Positions 43,632 through 52,387 are shown, numbered from the stretch's first letter. The stretch is 64,000 bases of DNA from Burkholderia sp. WSM2232 (GCF_000472545.1 NZ_AWZV01000004.1:1-64000); one strand, 5' to 3'. Made by a program: numbers and translations. Notes: generated by a model not told the origin, from the letters alone.

Positions 43632-44048
43632 TCAGCGGATTCGATCTGCCAGCGCCGCCTTGACCGCAGGTGAGGCATGGAGCGCCCCTCGAACCAGAAT
43701 CGAGTCGATCGCTGCCAGTGCAAGTTCGGGTGAGACGTCTATTGCGATGCTCGCGAGGCCGAGCACCTGAATTCTCAGTCGTTGATTCGCCGCGCAGGCC
43801 GCCTCAAGGTCCTGTTTCGAGAAATGCTGAAGGCCCAGTACGAACTCGCGGCGCGTCACCGTATCTTTGACGGTCGGAGCGTGGATCGCCAACTGATTGC
43901 GGATGGCTGTACGGATCAGGTCAGTGCGGTTCGAGTAAAAACCTTCTTCAACGAGAAGATCTATTTGCCCCAGGTCGACTGGGCCCAGGTTGATCGTGAT
44001 TTTTTCGGTCTCGCTGCCTCGCGAGCGATCCGGCACTTCTTTCGGCAT
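43632..44048 (-). CDS. ribbon-helix-helix (CopG-type) regulator
   Basis: The ATG at 44048 has GGAG about 11 nt upstream and yields 138 residues. The N-terminus shows the RHH beta-strand and two helices (EKITINLGPVDLGQIDLLVE, then NRTDLIRTAIRNQLAIH). The C-terminal 70 residues (TRREFVLGLQHFSKQDLEAA..., then a helical region with a run of Ala/Ile) are a domain seen in regulators linked to PHB-esterase genes. It is the first gene of a two-gene operon with the esterase and probably represses itself through the palindrome at 44079. Confidence 0.85.
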   Translation of the reverse strand: MPKEVPDRSRGSETEKITINLGPVDLGQIDLLVEEGFYSNRTDLIRTAIRNQLAIHAPTVKDTVTRREFVLGLQHFSKQDLEAACAANQRLRIQVLGLASIAIDVSPELALAAIDSILVRGALHASPAVKAALADRIR

Positions 44049-44078
44049 ATGCAGGTTTGCTCCGTTTCCATCTGTCCA

Positions 44079-44094
44079 CCATCCATGTGGATGG
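44079..44094. promoter_or_regulatory. palindrome CCATCCA-TG-TGGATGG, likely RHH operator
   Basis: A perfect 7-bp inverted repeat lies 31 bp upstream of the ribbon-helix-helix gene start, near the expected promoter. RHH repressors bind short palindromes and usually autoregulate. Confidence 0.7.
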
Positions 44095-44286
44095 TTATAG
44101 GCTGTTTCGCGCGCGGTGTCAACGCCTGGCCACTGGCGATTCGGTATGCGCTTCGGCGGCTGGACGGGCGGCGTTCGGCACCAGTGCGACAGGGCGCCCG
44201 AGGGGGCATGATGGTGGCGCACATCGCCGCTGGGAATACGGTTTGCGCGCGCTATCGGCTCCCGAGTCGAACAACGGAGCGCCGCC

Positions 44287-44520
44287 ATGAGCCACGAACT
44301 GAAGGTCAACGACCGCGTCAGCTGGAAAACGCCGCAAGGCGAAACGCATGGACACGTCAGGCGCGTGATTACTGAGCGTGCGAAGGTCGACGGACATGTG
44401 GTTGCGGCGTCGCCGTCGAACCCGTCGTATGAAGTCGAGAGCGACAAGAGCGGCAAGCGCGCGGTACACAAGGCAAGCGCGCTGCACAAGGCGGGCGATC
44501 AGGTTGGACCGTTCAGTTGA
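44287..44520 (+). CDS. DUF2945/HVA1-type small TUDOR-like protein
   Basis: A 77-residue basic protein with the DUF2945 pattern: NDRVSWKTPQGETHGHVRRVITE, then NPSYEVESDKSGKRAVHKASAL. The family (named hypervirulence-associated HVA1 in fungi) has a TUDOR-like beta-barrel, probably nucleic-acid or protein binding, with no defined bacterial role. It is preceded by a clear start context (CGCCGCC) but no strong ribosome site. It converges on the TonB receptor across a strong hairpin. Confidence 0.85.
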   Translation: MSHELKVNDRVSWKTPQGETHGHVRRVITERAKVDGHVVAASPSNPSYEVESDKSGKRAVHKASALHKAGDQVGPFS

Positions 44521-44550
44521 AGCGCTCAGGTTGGACTGCTCAGGTTCGAC
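44500..44550 (+). repeat. three short copies of CAGGTTSGAC
   Basis: CAGGTTGGAC at 44500-44509 and 44527-44536 and CAGGTTCGAC at 44541-44550 surround the stop of the DUF2945 gene. They suggest local slippage duplication of the gene's 3' end. Confidence 0.7.
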
Positions 44551-44593
44551 CGCCGCTGCTGCGCGCGTCGCGAAGCGCGCAGCAGCGGCGGTC
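44548..44593. terminator. 19-bp perfect hairpin, bidirectional terminator candidate
   Basis: Bases 44548-44566 pair perfectly with 44575-44593 around the loop GTCGCGAA. The stem lies 28 bp past the DUF2945 stop and 44 bp past the end of the convergent TonB receptor gene. It has no T-run but is very stable, so it is a likely shared terminator. Confidence 0.75.
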
Positions 44594-44636
44594 CGATGGT
44601 CGCGAGTGGGGCGGGGCGAACGTCGGCCCGCGATTA

Positions 44637-46895
44637 TCAGAAGTCGAATTGGGCAGACAGCAGCACCGTGCGCGGCGCGGCGTTCGTCAGATACGTGCCT
44701 TGTTGAATCCAGTAGCGACTGCCGAACAGATTCTCGATGTTGGCGCGCAGCACGACGTCCTTCGTCGCTATCCGCGTGGCGTAGCGCAGACCCACGTCGT
44801 AGCGGGTCCACGAAGGCAGGCGCAAGGTGTCGCTCGAATCGTAATACTGCGCGCCAGTGTGGATGATGCGGCCATTCACGCTGAGGCCCTGCACCCACGG
44901 CAGATCGTAGTCCGCGCCCAGGTTAAAGGCGAACTTCGGTACGCCACCGGCAGTGTTGCCATCCTGCGCTCCGCCTGCCGTGCCTGATACCTTGGGATCG
45001 TAGAAGGTCGCGCTCGCCATTAGCCGCAGACTGCGGAACACCTGTCCGTACGCGGCGAGTTCAAGGCCGCGCACGCGGGTCTTGCCGTTGTAGCCGTAGA
45101 GGTTCGTGGCGGGGTCGGTTACGGCATTTGGCTGCGTGATCTGGAAGATCGCCGCCGACGTCATGACGCGGCCCCAGTCCGCTTTAACGCCCGCTTCGTA
45201 CTGGTTCGACTTATATGGGGCGAAGGCTTGCCCCGCGTTCGCCGTGCCGGCCGGCGCGGTGCCGCCGTTGGACAGCCCGGAGGTGAAGTTGCCGTAGATG
45301 GAGACGTTCGCCAGCGGCTTCACGACAATGCCCGCGAGCGGCGTGATTGCTTGCTGGTCGATGGAGCTTTGTTGCGCCCCCGTGGTCGGGTCGTAGTTGT
45401 CCTGGCCGATGGTTTGCCGACGGAACCCGCCGGTGATGAGCAGACGGTCGTTGAAGAACGACATTGTGTCGATCACCTGCTGGCTGTTCAGGCGAGTCTG
45501 GCTGCTGCGCTGCATGTCGCCGCGCGGCGAGTCCACCGGCAGCAGCGCCGACGGCGTGTACAGGTTCGACGGAACCGCAGTGGAGCCGAGCGCGTAGAAG
45601 TAGCCGATTTCCTGATTCAGGCTCGTAATGCCGGTGACCAGCGTGTGCTTGACGCCGAACGTATCGAAGTGGAAACGCAGACCTGCGTCGACGGTTTTGG
45701 TCCGCGTGTACTGATCGTAGTAGCCGTTATAGACGTTGAACGTGCCCGCCGAAGTCATGTCGGCCGCGTAGGGAAAGGTCTGCTGCGAGGTGCCATAGTG
45801 CTCGCCCGCTGCGCCGTACACCGTCACGTGCTGGTTGATGTCGTACTCGGCGCGCGTCGTCACGGCCGTATCGCGAAGCTTCAGCTTCGAGCCCGGATAC
45901 AGATTGTTGTAGCCGGATGGCACGGCAGGTATGGCCGTGGCGGTGCCCAGGCCGATCTGCGAGCGTAGCTCGTCCGTGTTCTCCGAGACGTTGTATGCGT
46001 CGAAAGACCAACGAAACTGCTTGCCACGGTAGTCGAGCCCGATTGCGCTGTCGCCCTGAAGCTGGTTGCCGTGCGCAATGCCTGTTTGACCGTCCTTTAT
46101 CTGCCCGTTAAAGCGAATGCCGAACTGACCTTCATCGCCGAAGCGGCGGCCTATGTCGGCGGCGACACCGAATTGTCCCTTCGACTGATACAGCGTGGTC
46201 AGGCGCGTGAGCGGCGTATCGTCCGCGCGCTTCGTGACGATGTTAATGGCGCCCCCGACGCTGCCGCCCGGGCCCATGCCGTACATCAATGCGCCCGGGC
46301 CTTCGAGCACTTCCACGCGCTCCAGCAGGTTCACCGGCACGCGCGCTGCCGAGACCATGCCGTACAAGCCGTTTAACGCGACATCGGTCGGCTGCACGTC
46401 GAAGCCGCGAATCTGAAAGACATCGCCAAAGCCGCCCGCGCTTTGCTCCGCGCGCACAGAGGCGTTGTTGACGACGACATCAGCGATGGTTCGCGCCTGT
46501 GTGTCGCGAATCAGTTCTTCGGTGTAGTTGGTGGTATCGAACGGCTGGTTCATGACGTTCGATGTTCCCAGCACGCCAATGCTGCCACCCCGCGCCACCT
46601 GTCCGCCCGCGTAGGGCGCGGGCAGTTCGCCCGGCGCGGCCTTGCTGTTCACGACGACGGTCGGCAATGCAGTGGGTTCCGACGCGACGTTGCTGTCGCG
46701 AGCGGTTGCAGTTTCCGCGTTCGCATCTGGCGCAGTTCGCGTCGCGGATGTGCCGCCGCTGGTGGTCGCGTCCTGCGCCTGTGCGTGCGCGGCCTGCAGC
46801 GCGGTTGCCGCGACGAGGCCGACGAACAAGGTTTCGACGGCTCTCGAAACAGTAGTGCGTCGATTGTTTTTCTGGTGATGTTTGCGGTGTGGCAT
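44637..46895 (-). CDS. TonB-dependent siderophore receptor
   Basis: This 752-residue outer-membrane receptor has a signal peptide (VETLFVGLVAATALQAAHAQ), a TonB-box-like TALPTVVVNSK, a plug domain (ADVVVNNASVRAEQSAGGFG, FQIRGFDV, ERVEVLEGPGALMYGMGPGG, GGAINIVTKR) and a 22-strand-type barrel ending in the required terminal Phe (LLSAQFDF). The plug sequence places it with ferric-siderophore receptors (hydroxamate or coprogen-like). No siderophore synthesis genes lie nearby, so it may take up xenosiderophores. A Fur box 45-65 bp upstream indicates iron repression. Confidence 0.93.
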   Translation of the reverse strand: MPHRKHHQKNNRRTTVSRAVETLFVGLVAATALQAAHAQAQDATTSGGTSATRTAPDANAETATARDSNVASEPTALPTVVVNSKAAPGELPAPYAGGQVARGGSIGVLGTSNVMNQPFDTTNYTEELIRDTQARTIADVVVNNASVRAEQSAGGFGDVFQIRGFDVQPTDVALNGLYGMVSAARVPVNLLERVEVLEGPGALMYGMGPGGSVGGAINIVTKRADDTPLTRLTTLYQSKGQFGVAADIGRRFGDEGQFGIRFNGQIKDGQTGIAHGNQLQGDSAIGLDYRGKQFRWSFDAYNVSENTDELRSQIGLGTATAIPAVPSGYNNLYPGSKLKLRDTAVTTRAEYDINQHVTVYGAAGEHYGTSQQTFPYAADMTSAGTFNVYNGYYDQYTRTKTVDAGLRFHFDTFGVKHTLVTGITSLNQEIGYFYALGSTAVPSNLYTPSALLPVDSPRGDMQRSSQTRLNSQQVIDTMSFFNDRLLITGGFRRQTIGQDNYDPTTGAQQSSIDQQAITPLAGIVVKPLANVSIYGNFTSGLSNGGTAPAGTANAGQAFAPYKSNQYEAGVKADWGRVMTSAAIFQITQPNAVTDPATNLYGYNGKTRVRGLELAAYGQVFRSLRLMASATFYDPKVSGTAGGAQDGNTAGGVPKFAFNLGADYDLPWVQGLSVNGRIIHTGAQYYDSSDTLRLPSWTRYDVGLRYATRIATKDVVLRANIENLFGSRYWIQQGTYLTNAAPRTVLLSAQFDF

Positions 46896-46938
46896 GTGCT
46901 TTCTTTCTTTTCTGAAGGACGAGGATGCATGCGTGGTG

Positions 46939-46960
46939 AATGAGAACCATTCGCAATTCT
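46939..46960 (-). promoter_or_regulatory. Fur box upstream of the TonB receptor
   Basis: AATGAGAACCATTCGCAATTCT is a good match to the Gram-negative Fur consensus (GATAATGATAATCATTATC and its AATGAGAATNATT variants). It sits in the 5' region of the receptor gene, consistent with Fur-Fe repression. Confidence 0.8.
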
Positions 46961-47562
46961 AGGGTATTCCCTCGCACGAAAAGTAAAAAAGACGGGGTTT
47001 CGCCGCAGGAGTGTTGTCGTCCGGCGACGTGAGCGGTGTTTTTTGTCAGATTGGCGCGCCACCTGGCTGACGCCGCGCGGTCACGGGGCGGGCGTCAGCG
47101 GGCCACGCACGTGGGAACACGATCCTCTTTGTGTCGCGGGAACACTTGTGTCGGTCGCGTTGTGTTCGTAGCGCCGCTTTGCTCGATTGGCTCGTGTGCA
47201 ACCGGCGACGCCACTAGCGGACGTTACCCGTCGCCCGTCGACGCAAACGCAGGCGGGTTGCGCCTCAGCTCGGCGGAAAGACGGGCGTGTGGAATGGCGT
47301 GCGAGCCGAACAGGCGCCGGCCACGCGGCAGTGCAGTGTTTCGCTGCGGTGCGACGCTTGCAAGGCCACAAATTCCCGCTTGCTCAAGCGAGATCGAACC
47401 AGCGATGATGAGAGCGGGATAGGTCGGCGCTCGGCCAATCCCGCGCATTCGACATAGCGCCACGCATCGTTGACCATCGGCAGTCGCGCACCGAGTCGAT
47501 AGATGGACGGCCAAGGGATGCGTAACGACGTCACGCGTGGCAATGCAGGCGATGTGCGGAAC
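46961..47562. other. 600-bp region without a supported gene
   Basis: Several short overlapping frames occur on both strands, but none has a ribosome site or recognisable composition. The region separates the Fur-controlled promoter from the end of the GST gene. Confidence 0.5.
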
Positions 47563-48198
47563 TCAAAGTGCGAGCAGGCCATCTGCTCGCAGGACGTGCT
47601 GGACAGTCGGTCTATCCTTGATTCGCTCGTACCACGCTTGCAGGTGACGATACTCACTGAGATCGATGTTCGCGTGATACACCGATCTCATCCATGAGGC
47701 GGTACCCCATCCTGTCAATGCGAAAAGGTAGGCATCGGCAATAGTGAAGCTGTCGCCCATCAGAAACCGCTTGCCGGCCAATTGACGGTCGATCCAGCTG
47801 AATCTGCTTTGGAGCTTCGGCTTGGCTGTATCGACCCACTTTCCTGCAGCCACCGCATAAAGCAGCGGGATGAAGCCTTTGTGAATCTCAGTACTCAGGA
47901 AGTTGAGCCATTCAAGCAGCCGGTAGCGTTCAATCGAACCGTGAGCGGGCGCCAGTTTCGACTCCGGTGACTTGTCCGCAAGGTACTGCCCGATCACGGT
48001 ACCTTCACGCAGGAACGTGCCGTCCTCCAGTTGTAATAGCGGCACATAACCGAGATCGGATACATCGTAATAGCTCGTTCCGTCTGGCAGTAAATGCCGG
48101 CGCGCGTCGACCGTAACGACGTCTGCTGTCAAGCGCGCCTCTTGCAGGACGATGCAGATTGCCTGTGAACAGCTTCCCGGTGCGTGATATAGCTTCAT
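47563..48198 (-). CDS. glutathione S-transferase (GstA/beta-like)
   Basis: The ATG at 48198 follows AAAGGAAAACCGC. 211 residues. The thioredoxin-like N-domain begins MKLYHAPGSCSQAICIVLQE (the beta-class active-site Cys position is in GSCSQ), with DVSDLGYVPLLQLEDGTFLREGTVIGQYL (cis-Pro and Ser/Glu glutathione contacts). The helical C-domain has LMGDSFTIADAYLFALTGWG, the N-capping box region. It is divergent from an HxlR-type regulator gene 135 bp away, so it is probably its target in detoxification of electrophiles. The substrate is unknown. Confidence 0.92.
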   Translation of the reverse strand: MKLYHAPGSCSQAICIVLQEARLTADVVTVDARRHLLPDGTSYYDVSDLGYVPLLQLEDGTFLREGTVIGQYLADKSPESKLAPAHGSIERYRLLEWLNFLSTEIHKGFIPLLYAVAAGKWVDTAKPKLQSRFSWIDRQLAGKRFLMGDSFTIADAYLFALTGWGTASWMRSVYHANIDLSEYRHLQAWYERIKDRPTVQHVLRADGLLAL

Positions 48199-48333
48199 GC
48201 GGTTTTCCTTTGATGACCAGACCGACTCACCATATGAGCGGCGTTGGAAGGGAGTATCCCGCGCAAAGGCTAAAAAAAGAAGAAGGCAGAACTTTGTGAT
48301 ATAGGTACAAAAATTATACTGGGTGATAGAGCA

Positions 48334-48702
48334 ATGAAGCAGACAGCGACGGGATGTTCGATCGAAGAAGCGATGCGTCTGCTGGGTGGGCGGTGGCGTT
48401 TGCTTCTGGTTTCTTATCTTGTGGACGGTCCAAAACGCTTCAATGAGCTTCGTCGTGAAGTGCCAGGCATATCGCAGCGCATGTTGACGCTCGATTTGCG
48501 GGCGCTGGAACAAGCGGGTCTGGTCCAGCGGGCGGTTTTTGCAGAGGTTCCGGTAAGAGTCGAGTATCGACTCACCGATGACGGTGAACGGCTAAAGCCA
48601 GTAATCGAAGTCATGCGTGACTTCGGTCTCTGGCTCAAGGGCCGTCCGATATTGATAAGTCATAAATCGGATTTGCAGCCTGCTGAAGATGTATCGCGAT
48701 AA
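48334..48702 (+). CDS. HxlR-family winged-helix regulator
   Basis: 122 residues. HxlR signature: short N-terminal Cys region (TGCSIEEAMRLLGGRWRLLL), then LVDGPKRFNELRREVPGISQRMLTLDLRALEQAGLVQR and VEYRLTDDGERLKPVIEVM. The single N-terminal Cys (Cys8) and the divergent glutathione S-transferase suggest an electrophile- or redox-responsive repressor, like the HypR/QorR types. The shared 135-bp region is AT-rich with GTAC/GTAT half-sites near 48300 but no perfect palindrome was found. Confidence 0.92.
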   Translation: MKQTATGCSIEEAMRLLGGRWRLLLVSYLVDGPKRFNELRREVPGISQRMLTLDLRALEQAGLVQRAVFAEVPVRVEYRLTDDGERLKPVIEVMRDFGLWLKGRPILISHKSDLQPAEDVSR

Positions 48703-48808
48703 ATGCTTCGCGACAGCTGCGATCAGTGATCCCGGGAGGTTTGCTTCAGCCCGGTTCGGCCAATACCCGGCGGCTGAAGCGTTTGTCCAAACCGCCTGAG
48801 GAGCAAGC

Positions 48809-49213
48809 GTGTTCTCCCATGTCTTTGTCAGCGTTAGTGATTTAGAGCGCGCCTTTCGCTTTTACGATGCAGTGATGAAAAGCTTGGGGATCCAGTTGCG
48901 ATTTTTTGACCGGGAGCGGCCGTGGGCGGGTTGGCACAGTCCTGGCGAAGCGCGCCCCTTCTTCGTCATCTGCAAACCCTTTAACGGGCAACCGCATCAT
49001 CCAGGCAACGGGCAAATGGTTGCCTTCGCCGCGGCGTCCAGGGCCGCCGTCCGTGCGTGTTACCAGATAGCATTGGACAACGGCGGAACCTGCGAAGGTC
49101 CGCCGGGGCTGCGTCCCGAATATCATGAGAACTACTACGGCGCGTACTTTCGGGACCCTGACGGCAACAAAATCTGCGTTGTCAGTCATGTGCCGGCGCT
49201 TGATGACGGATGA
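48809..49213 (+). CDS. VOC-family (glyoxalase/bleomycin resistance fold) protein
   Basis: The GTG at 48809 follows CTGAGGAG. 134 residues. A single VOC domain: SHVFVSVSDLERAFRFYDAV (first metal ligand His), then PFFVICKPFNG, and YYGAYFRDPDGNKICVVSH (last Glu ligand replaced, with Asn-Lys-Ile-Cys, a typical non-glyoxalase pattern). The metal-ligand set looks incomplete, so catalysis is doubtful. Many relatives are small-molecule-binding proteins of unknown function. It lies 106 bp after the HxlR gene in the same direction. Confidence 0.87.
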   Translation: MFSHVFVSVSDLERAFRFYDAVMKSLGIQLRFFDRERPWAGWHSPGEARPFFVICKPFNGQPHHPGNGQMVAFAAASRAAVRACYQIALDNGGTCEGPPGLRPEYHENYYGAYFRDPDGNKICVVSHVPALDDG

Positions 49214-49462
49214 CCGCTTCGGACGCATTGACCGTCCGCTCGGGGTCGGATTTTGCCCATTGCACTATAAGCGGGCCTTGGGTGAATGTCGCGCTCGGTC
49301 GTGGGGCAGGTTGCGCCCAGGAGCAGACTTTGACAAAGCACCCGCGATTGGCCGCTCCCCTTGAACGTTGCGACGCTCAGCCCTCGCTAGATTTCCGATG
49401 AATAACAGAAGCGTCCGATCCCGGACGTAGTGAGCCGGTCTTGAATAAAGGCAGAGCACAAG

Positions 49463-50383
49463 TTAATGAGCCTTCAAGAATGCAGTTATCAACTCGGCGA
49501 TTTCTCGCGGCCCATCCTCAAAGCTGTAATGGCCGACTCCGGATAGCCGGTGGGTCGGCGCGGTGGGAAAGGTTTCGCTGAACAGCGGTAGAAAGTGGTC
49601 AGCTGCCAGCGTGCGATCCGCCTCGCCCCATATAGCGAGCGCTGGCTTTGAACGGATCGTGTCGAGTGCCGTCGCGTCTGGCACTTCAAACCGATGTGCC
49701 CCGATCGCAAAGCCCTTTGCCCAACCAATCGCGCCAGCACTGTCCCTTGGAACAACGAATCGCGAGCCGTAGGCACGCAGCCACGTATCGTTGATGCGCG
49801 CGTGGTTTTCAAAGCCGTTGAGCTTCAAGGTACTCAGGATATTGAAGCCGAGTTCGTCCAGCACGGATTCGAGACGGCCTTGTGAATCAGCGCGGAGGAT
49901 CCATTGGAACCACGGGGAGACTGCGGCATTCGCGTTCAGCCGCTCGAATAATGTACTCTGACCGAACGGCGTCGGGCCGTTCGTGCTCACGATTCGGCGA
50001 ATGCGGCCAGGATGCCGTGCGGCGAGTCCCATGCCGACGGGGCCGCCGAAGTCGTGCATGACGAGGGTGATGCCATGTAAATCCAGCGCAAGCACGAACT
50101 TTTCAATGTTGTCGATATGATCCTGCAGCCAGTACGTCCGATGATCCGGCGTCTCGCTCTTGCCAAATCCCATGTGGTCGGGCGCGATCACACGGTAATC
50201 GCCCGCGAGTGCCGCGATCAGATCACGAAACAGATATCCCCACGTCGGTTCGCCATGAAGGCATAAGACGACCTCGCCATCAGCGGGTCCTTCATCGACG
50301 TAATGCATGCGAAAGCCGCCAACATCGCTGAAGCGCGGCGCAAACGGAAACGTTCCGTCAAAAGTGTCATTCGGTGGTGTCAT
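49463..50383 (-). CDS. haloalkane dehalogenase-like alpha/beta hydrolase
   Basis: 306 residues. Alpha/beta-hydrolase of the haloalkane/fluoroacetate dehalogenase-like group: HGEPTWGYLFRDLI (oxyanion HGEP), DHMGFGKSETP, an Asp nucleophile at position 111 in VMHDFGGPVG, and catalytic His285 in GVGHYSFEDGP. The Trp that normally follows the nucleophile (DWGG, halide-binding) is Phe112, so dehalogenase activity is not assured. Epoxide hydrolase or lactonase activity is possible. The gene is divergent from a MerR regulator across a palindrome at 50442, implying inducible control. Confidence 0.85.
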   Translation of the reverse strand: MTPPNDTFDGTFPFAPRFSDVGGFRMHYVDEGPADGEVVLCLHGEPTWGYLFRDLIAALAGDYRVIAPDHMGFGKSETPDHRTYWLQDHIDNIEKFVLALDLHGITLVMHDFGGPVGMGLAARHPGRIRRIVSTNGPTPFGQSTLFERLNANAAVSPWFQWILRADSQGRLESVLDELGFNILSTLKLNGFENHARINDTWLRAYGSRFVVPRDSAGAIGWAKGFAIGAHRFEVPDATALDTIRSKPALAIWGEADRTLAADHFLPLFSETFPTAPTHRLSGVGHYSFEDGPREIAELITAFLKAH

Positions 50384-50441
50384 GCGGGTTCCCTGACGAA
50401 CGGAGCGGCGGACAATCCGGCCGGTCGAAAGAGGTTAAACT

Positions 50442-50457
50442 TTGACACCGCTGTCAA
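50442..50457. promoter_or_regulatory. palindrome TTGACA-N4-TGTCAA, MerR-type operator
   Basis: The repeat sits between divergent starts (hydrolase start 59 bp away, MerR start 28 bp away). Read toward the hydrolase, it fills a 19-bp interval between CTTGAC and TTTAAC elements, the spacer length MerR activators act on. Read toward merR, TTGACA is followed by TATCTT after 19 bp. Confidence 0.7.
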
Positions 50458-50484
50458 GGTCAAGCATATCTTTCGGGAGTCGTC

Positions 50485-50853
50485 ATGCATATCGGAGAGC
50501 TGGCTCGCCGCACCGGCGTCAGTGCGAGGATGTTGCGGTATTACGAACACGAAGGCTTGCTCAATCCAAAGAGGACCGATTCGGGCTACCGCGATTACGG
50601 TTCCGACGAAGTAGATGCCGCACAGCGCATCCGCGTGCTCAGCGCAGCAGGATTGAAGATCAGCAGTATCCGGCTGTTGTTGCCGTGCGTACTCGGCAAA
50701 AAACCCGTGTTTCATCCATGCGCTCAAGCGCGCGCGTTGCTGTGCGGCGAAGTCGAAAAGCTCGACGTTCAGTTGCGCGAACTCAGTGAAACGAGGGAAA
50801 TCGTTGCGAAACTGCTCAATGCGGTGGACAGCAACGAGACATTGCCGCTGTAG
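50485..50853 (+). CDS. MerR-family transcriptional regulator
   Basis: 122 residues, start after CGGGAGTCGTC. The winged-helix N-terminus is textbook MerR: MHIGELARRTGVSARMLRYY, then EHEGLLNPKRTDSGYRDYGS. A dimerisation helix follows and there are two Cys (CVLGKKPVFHPCAQAR, LLCGEVEKL) in the effector region, so thiol, metal or electrophile sensing is conceivable. Divergent from the dehalogenase-like hydrolase gene with a MerR-type operator between them. Confidence 0.92.
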   Translation: MHIGELARRTGVSARMLRYYEHEGLLNPKRTDSGYRDYGSDEVDAAQRIRVLSAAGLKISSIRLLLPCVLGKKPVFHPCAQARALLCGEVEKLDVQLRELSETREIVAKLLNAVDSNETLPL

Positions 50854-51397
50854 CCGATGCGAACGCCGGAGAATCGCCGCGCTGCCGCTGCGAGGCCCTC
50901 CAAGTTGACACGAAAGATCCGCACGAACGACCGCAATCGTGCGGGGTAGAGCCGCTGACAAATCACCGCCCGAGGACCGCTCTGGGTCGGCTTGGCGCGT
51001 TCGCCCGCGGCCCCGAGCCGGCCAACTTCGGCCATCCAACCGCCTGCCGCGACGGACATTCAGCTGTCTGCTCCAACCGGAAAGTGACCTAGACATCATG
51101 CCGACGCAGAACGGCGATTGTGCGGGTCGACCTCTGCACGCCGTATCGGAGCGTGACCGGGAATCCGCAGGCATGCGCCAACTCGTCCCGACTAATGAGC
51201 ACTTCGATTTGACGTTCGACACCGGCGATCACGCCGAGCGCAGGTCGCCTCTACCTCGTCTGCGAGACGCGAGGCAAGATCCTGGCGCCGTGCTTTAGGC
51301 TCTCGACCCTAAGAGTCAGTCTAAAGCCGCCCAGCCCGGAAACCGCTTCAAGCACGCCGCGCCCGCTAACCGGATCCGCTACCTGGCAGTCGCGGCG
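50854..51397. other. 540-bp region without a supported gene
   Basis: No frame on either strand has a recognisable product. Near its end GCTTTAG (51292-51298) pairs with CTAAAGC (51321-51327) across a loop containing CTCT/AGAG, a stem-loop of unknown role. Composition is close to that of degenerated intergenic DNA. Confidence 0.45.
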
Positions 51398-52294
51398 TTA
51401 ACGCGCGTACTGTTCGAGCGCGTCAGCGAGGGCATCGAACGTAACGCGGCAGCGCGGGCTCGCGCGCAAATCTTCGTGCATCGTCACCCAGGTTTCGAGT
51501 TGGAGCGCGAACGCCTTCGACAGCACGCGTACGAGGCCATCGCGGCGCGCAATGGCGACGTGACATCCGCCGATGCCCGCGCCCGCGCGGACCAGCGCCA
51601 GTTGCGCGAGATCGCTATCGGCGCGCATTGAAAACGTCGCGTGACTAAAACCCGGCAACGTGCGGCTCACATCGCGAATGAACGCGTTGGGCTGGTCGTA
51701 GCCGATGACCGCGTGTTCGGCGAGCGCCGCCATGCTGCGCGGCGTACCGCGACGATCGAGATAGTCGCGCCGTGCATGAAGCCCGACGTCGATCACGCCG
51801 ACGCGCCGCGCGACGAGTTGCGTCTGGCGCGGACGCACCATGCGCACGGCGATATCCACTTCGCGCCTCAGCAGGTCCTGCACGCGGTTTGACAGCACGA
51901 GTTCGACGATTAATCGTGGATGCCGCTCGCGCAGCGCCGCGATGACCGGGGGGAGCACCTCGACGCCGACCACTTCGCTCGCGGATACGCGCACGACACC
52001 GTGCACGCCCGCGCCATCGTCGCCCGCGTGGCCGCTCGCGGCGCGCTTGAGCGATGCCGCTGTGCTCTGCATCGCTTCGGCGTGCGACTGCAACGCAAGC
52101 GCGACATCGGTTGGCTGAAGCCCGTTCTGCGAGCGCGTGAAGAGACCCACCGCAAGCGCCCGTTCGAGCGCTTCGACGTGACGCCCCGCCGTCGGCTGCG
52201 TGATGCCAAGCGAGCGCGCCGCACCCGACAGGGACCCTTCGCGCAGCACCGCGAGAAACGTCCGGTAGAGCTCCCAGCCGATGTCGTTTTCCAT
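51398..52294 (-). CDS. LysR-family transcriptional regulator
   Basis: 298 residues, starting MENDIGWELYRTFLAVLREG. Helix-turn-helix GSLSGAARSLGITQPTAGRH and VEALERALAVGLFTRSQNG, then a substrate-binding domain (VVGVEVLPPVIAALRERHPR, VDIAVRMVRPRQTQLVARRV). The Gly/Arg recognition helix (TAGRH in place of the usual SxxI) marks the AphB/YafC-like group that often sits beside oxidoreductase genes. Divergent from a Rossmann epimerase-like gene 93 bp away, its probable target. Effector unknown. Confidence 0.92.
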   Translation of the reverse strand: MENDIGWELYRTFLAVLREGSLSGAARSLGITQPTAGRHVEALERALAVGLFTRSQNGLQPTDVALALQSHAEAMQSTAASLKRAASGHAGDDGAGVHGVVRVSASEVVGVEVLPPVIAALRERHPRLIVELVLSNRVQDLLRREVDIAVRMVRPRQTQLVARRVGVIDVGLHARRDYLDRRGTPRSMAALAEHAVIGYDQPNAFIRDVSRTLPGFSHATFSMRADSDLAQLALVRAGAGIGGCHVAIARRDGLVRVLSKAFALQLETWVTMHEDLRASPRCRVTFDALADALEQYAR

Positions 52295-52387
52295 ACGTTT
52301 TTGTATATCTGATCAACGATGATCGCCAATTTTAATGTGCCCGCGAAGCGCCGAGAATGGCTCCATCGATAACTTACGGGGCGTGAC

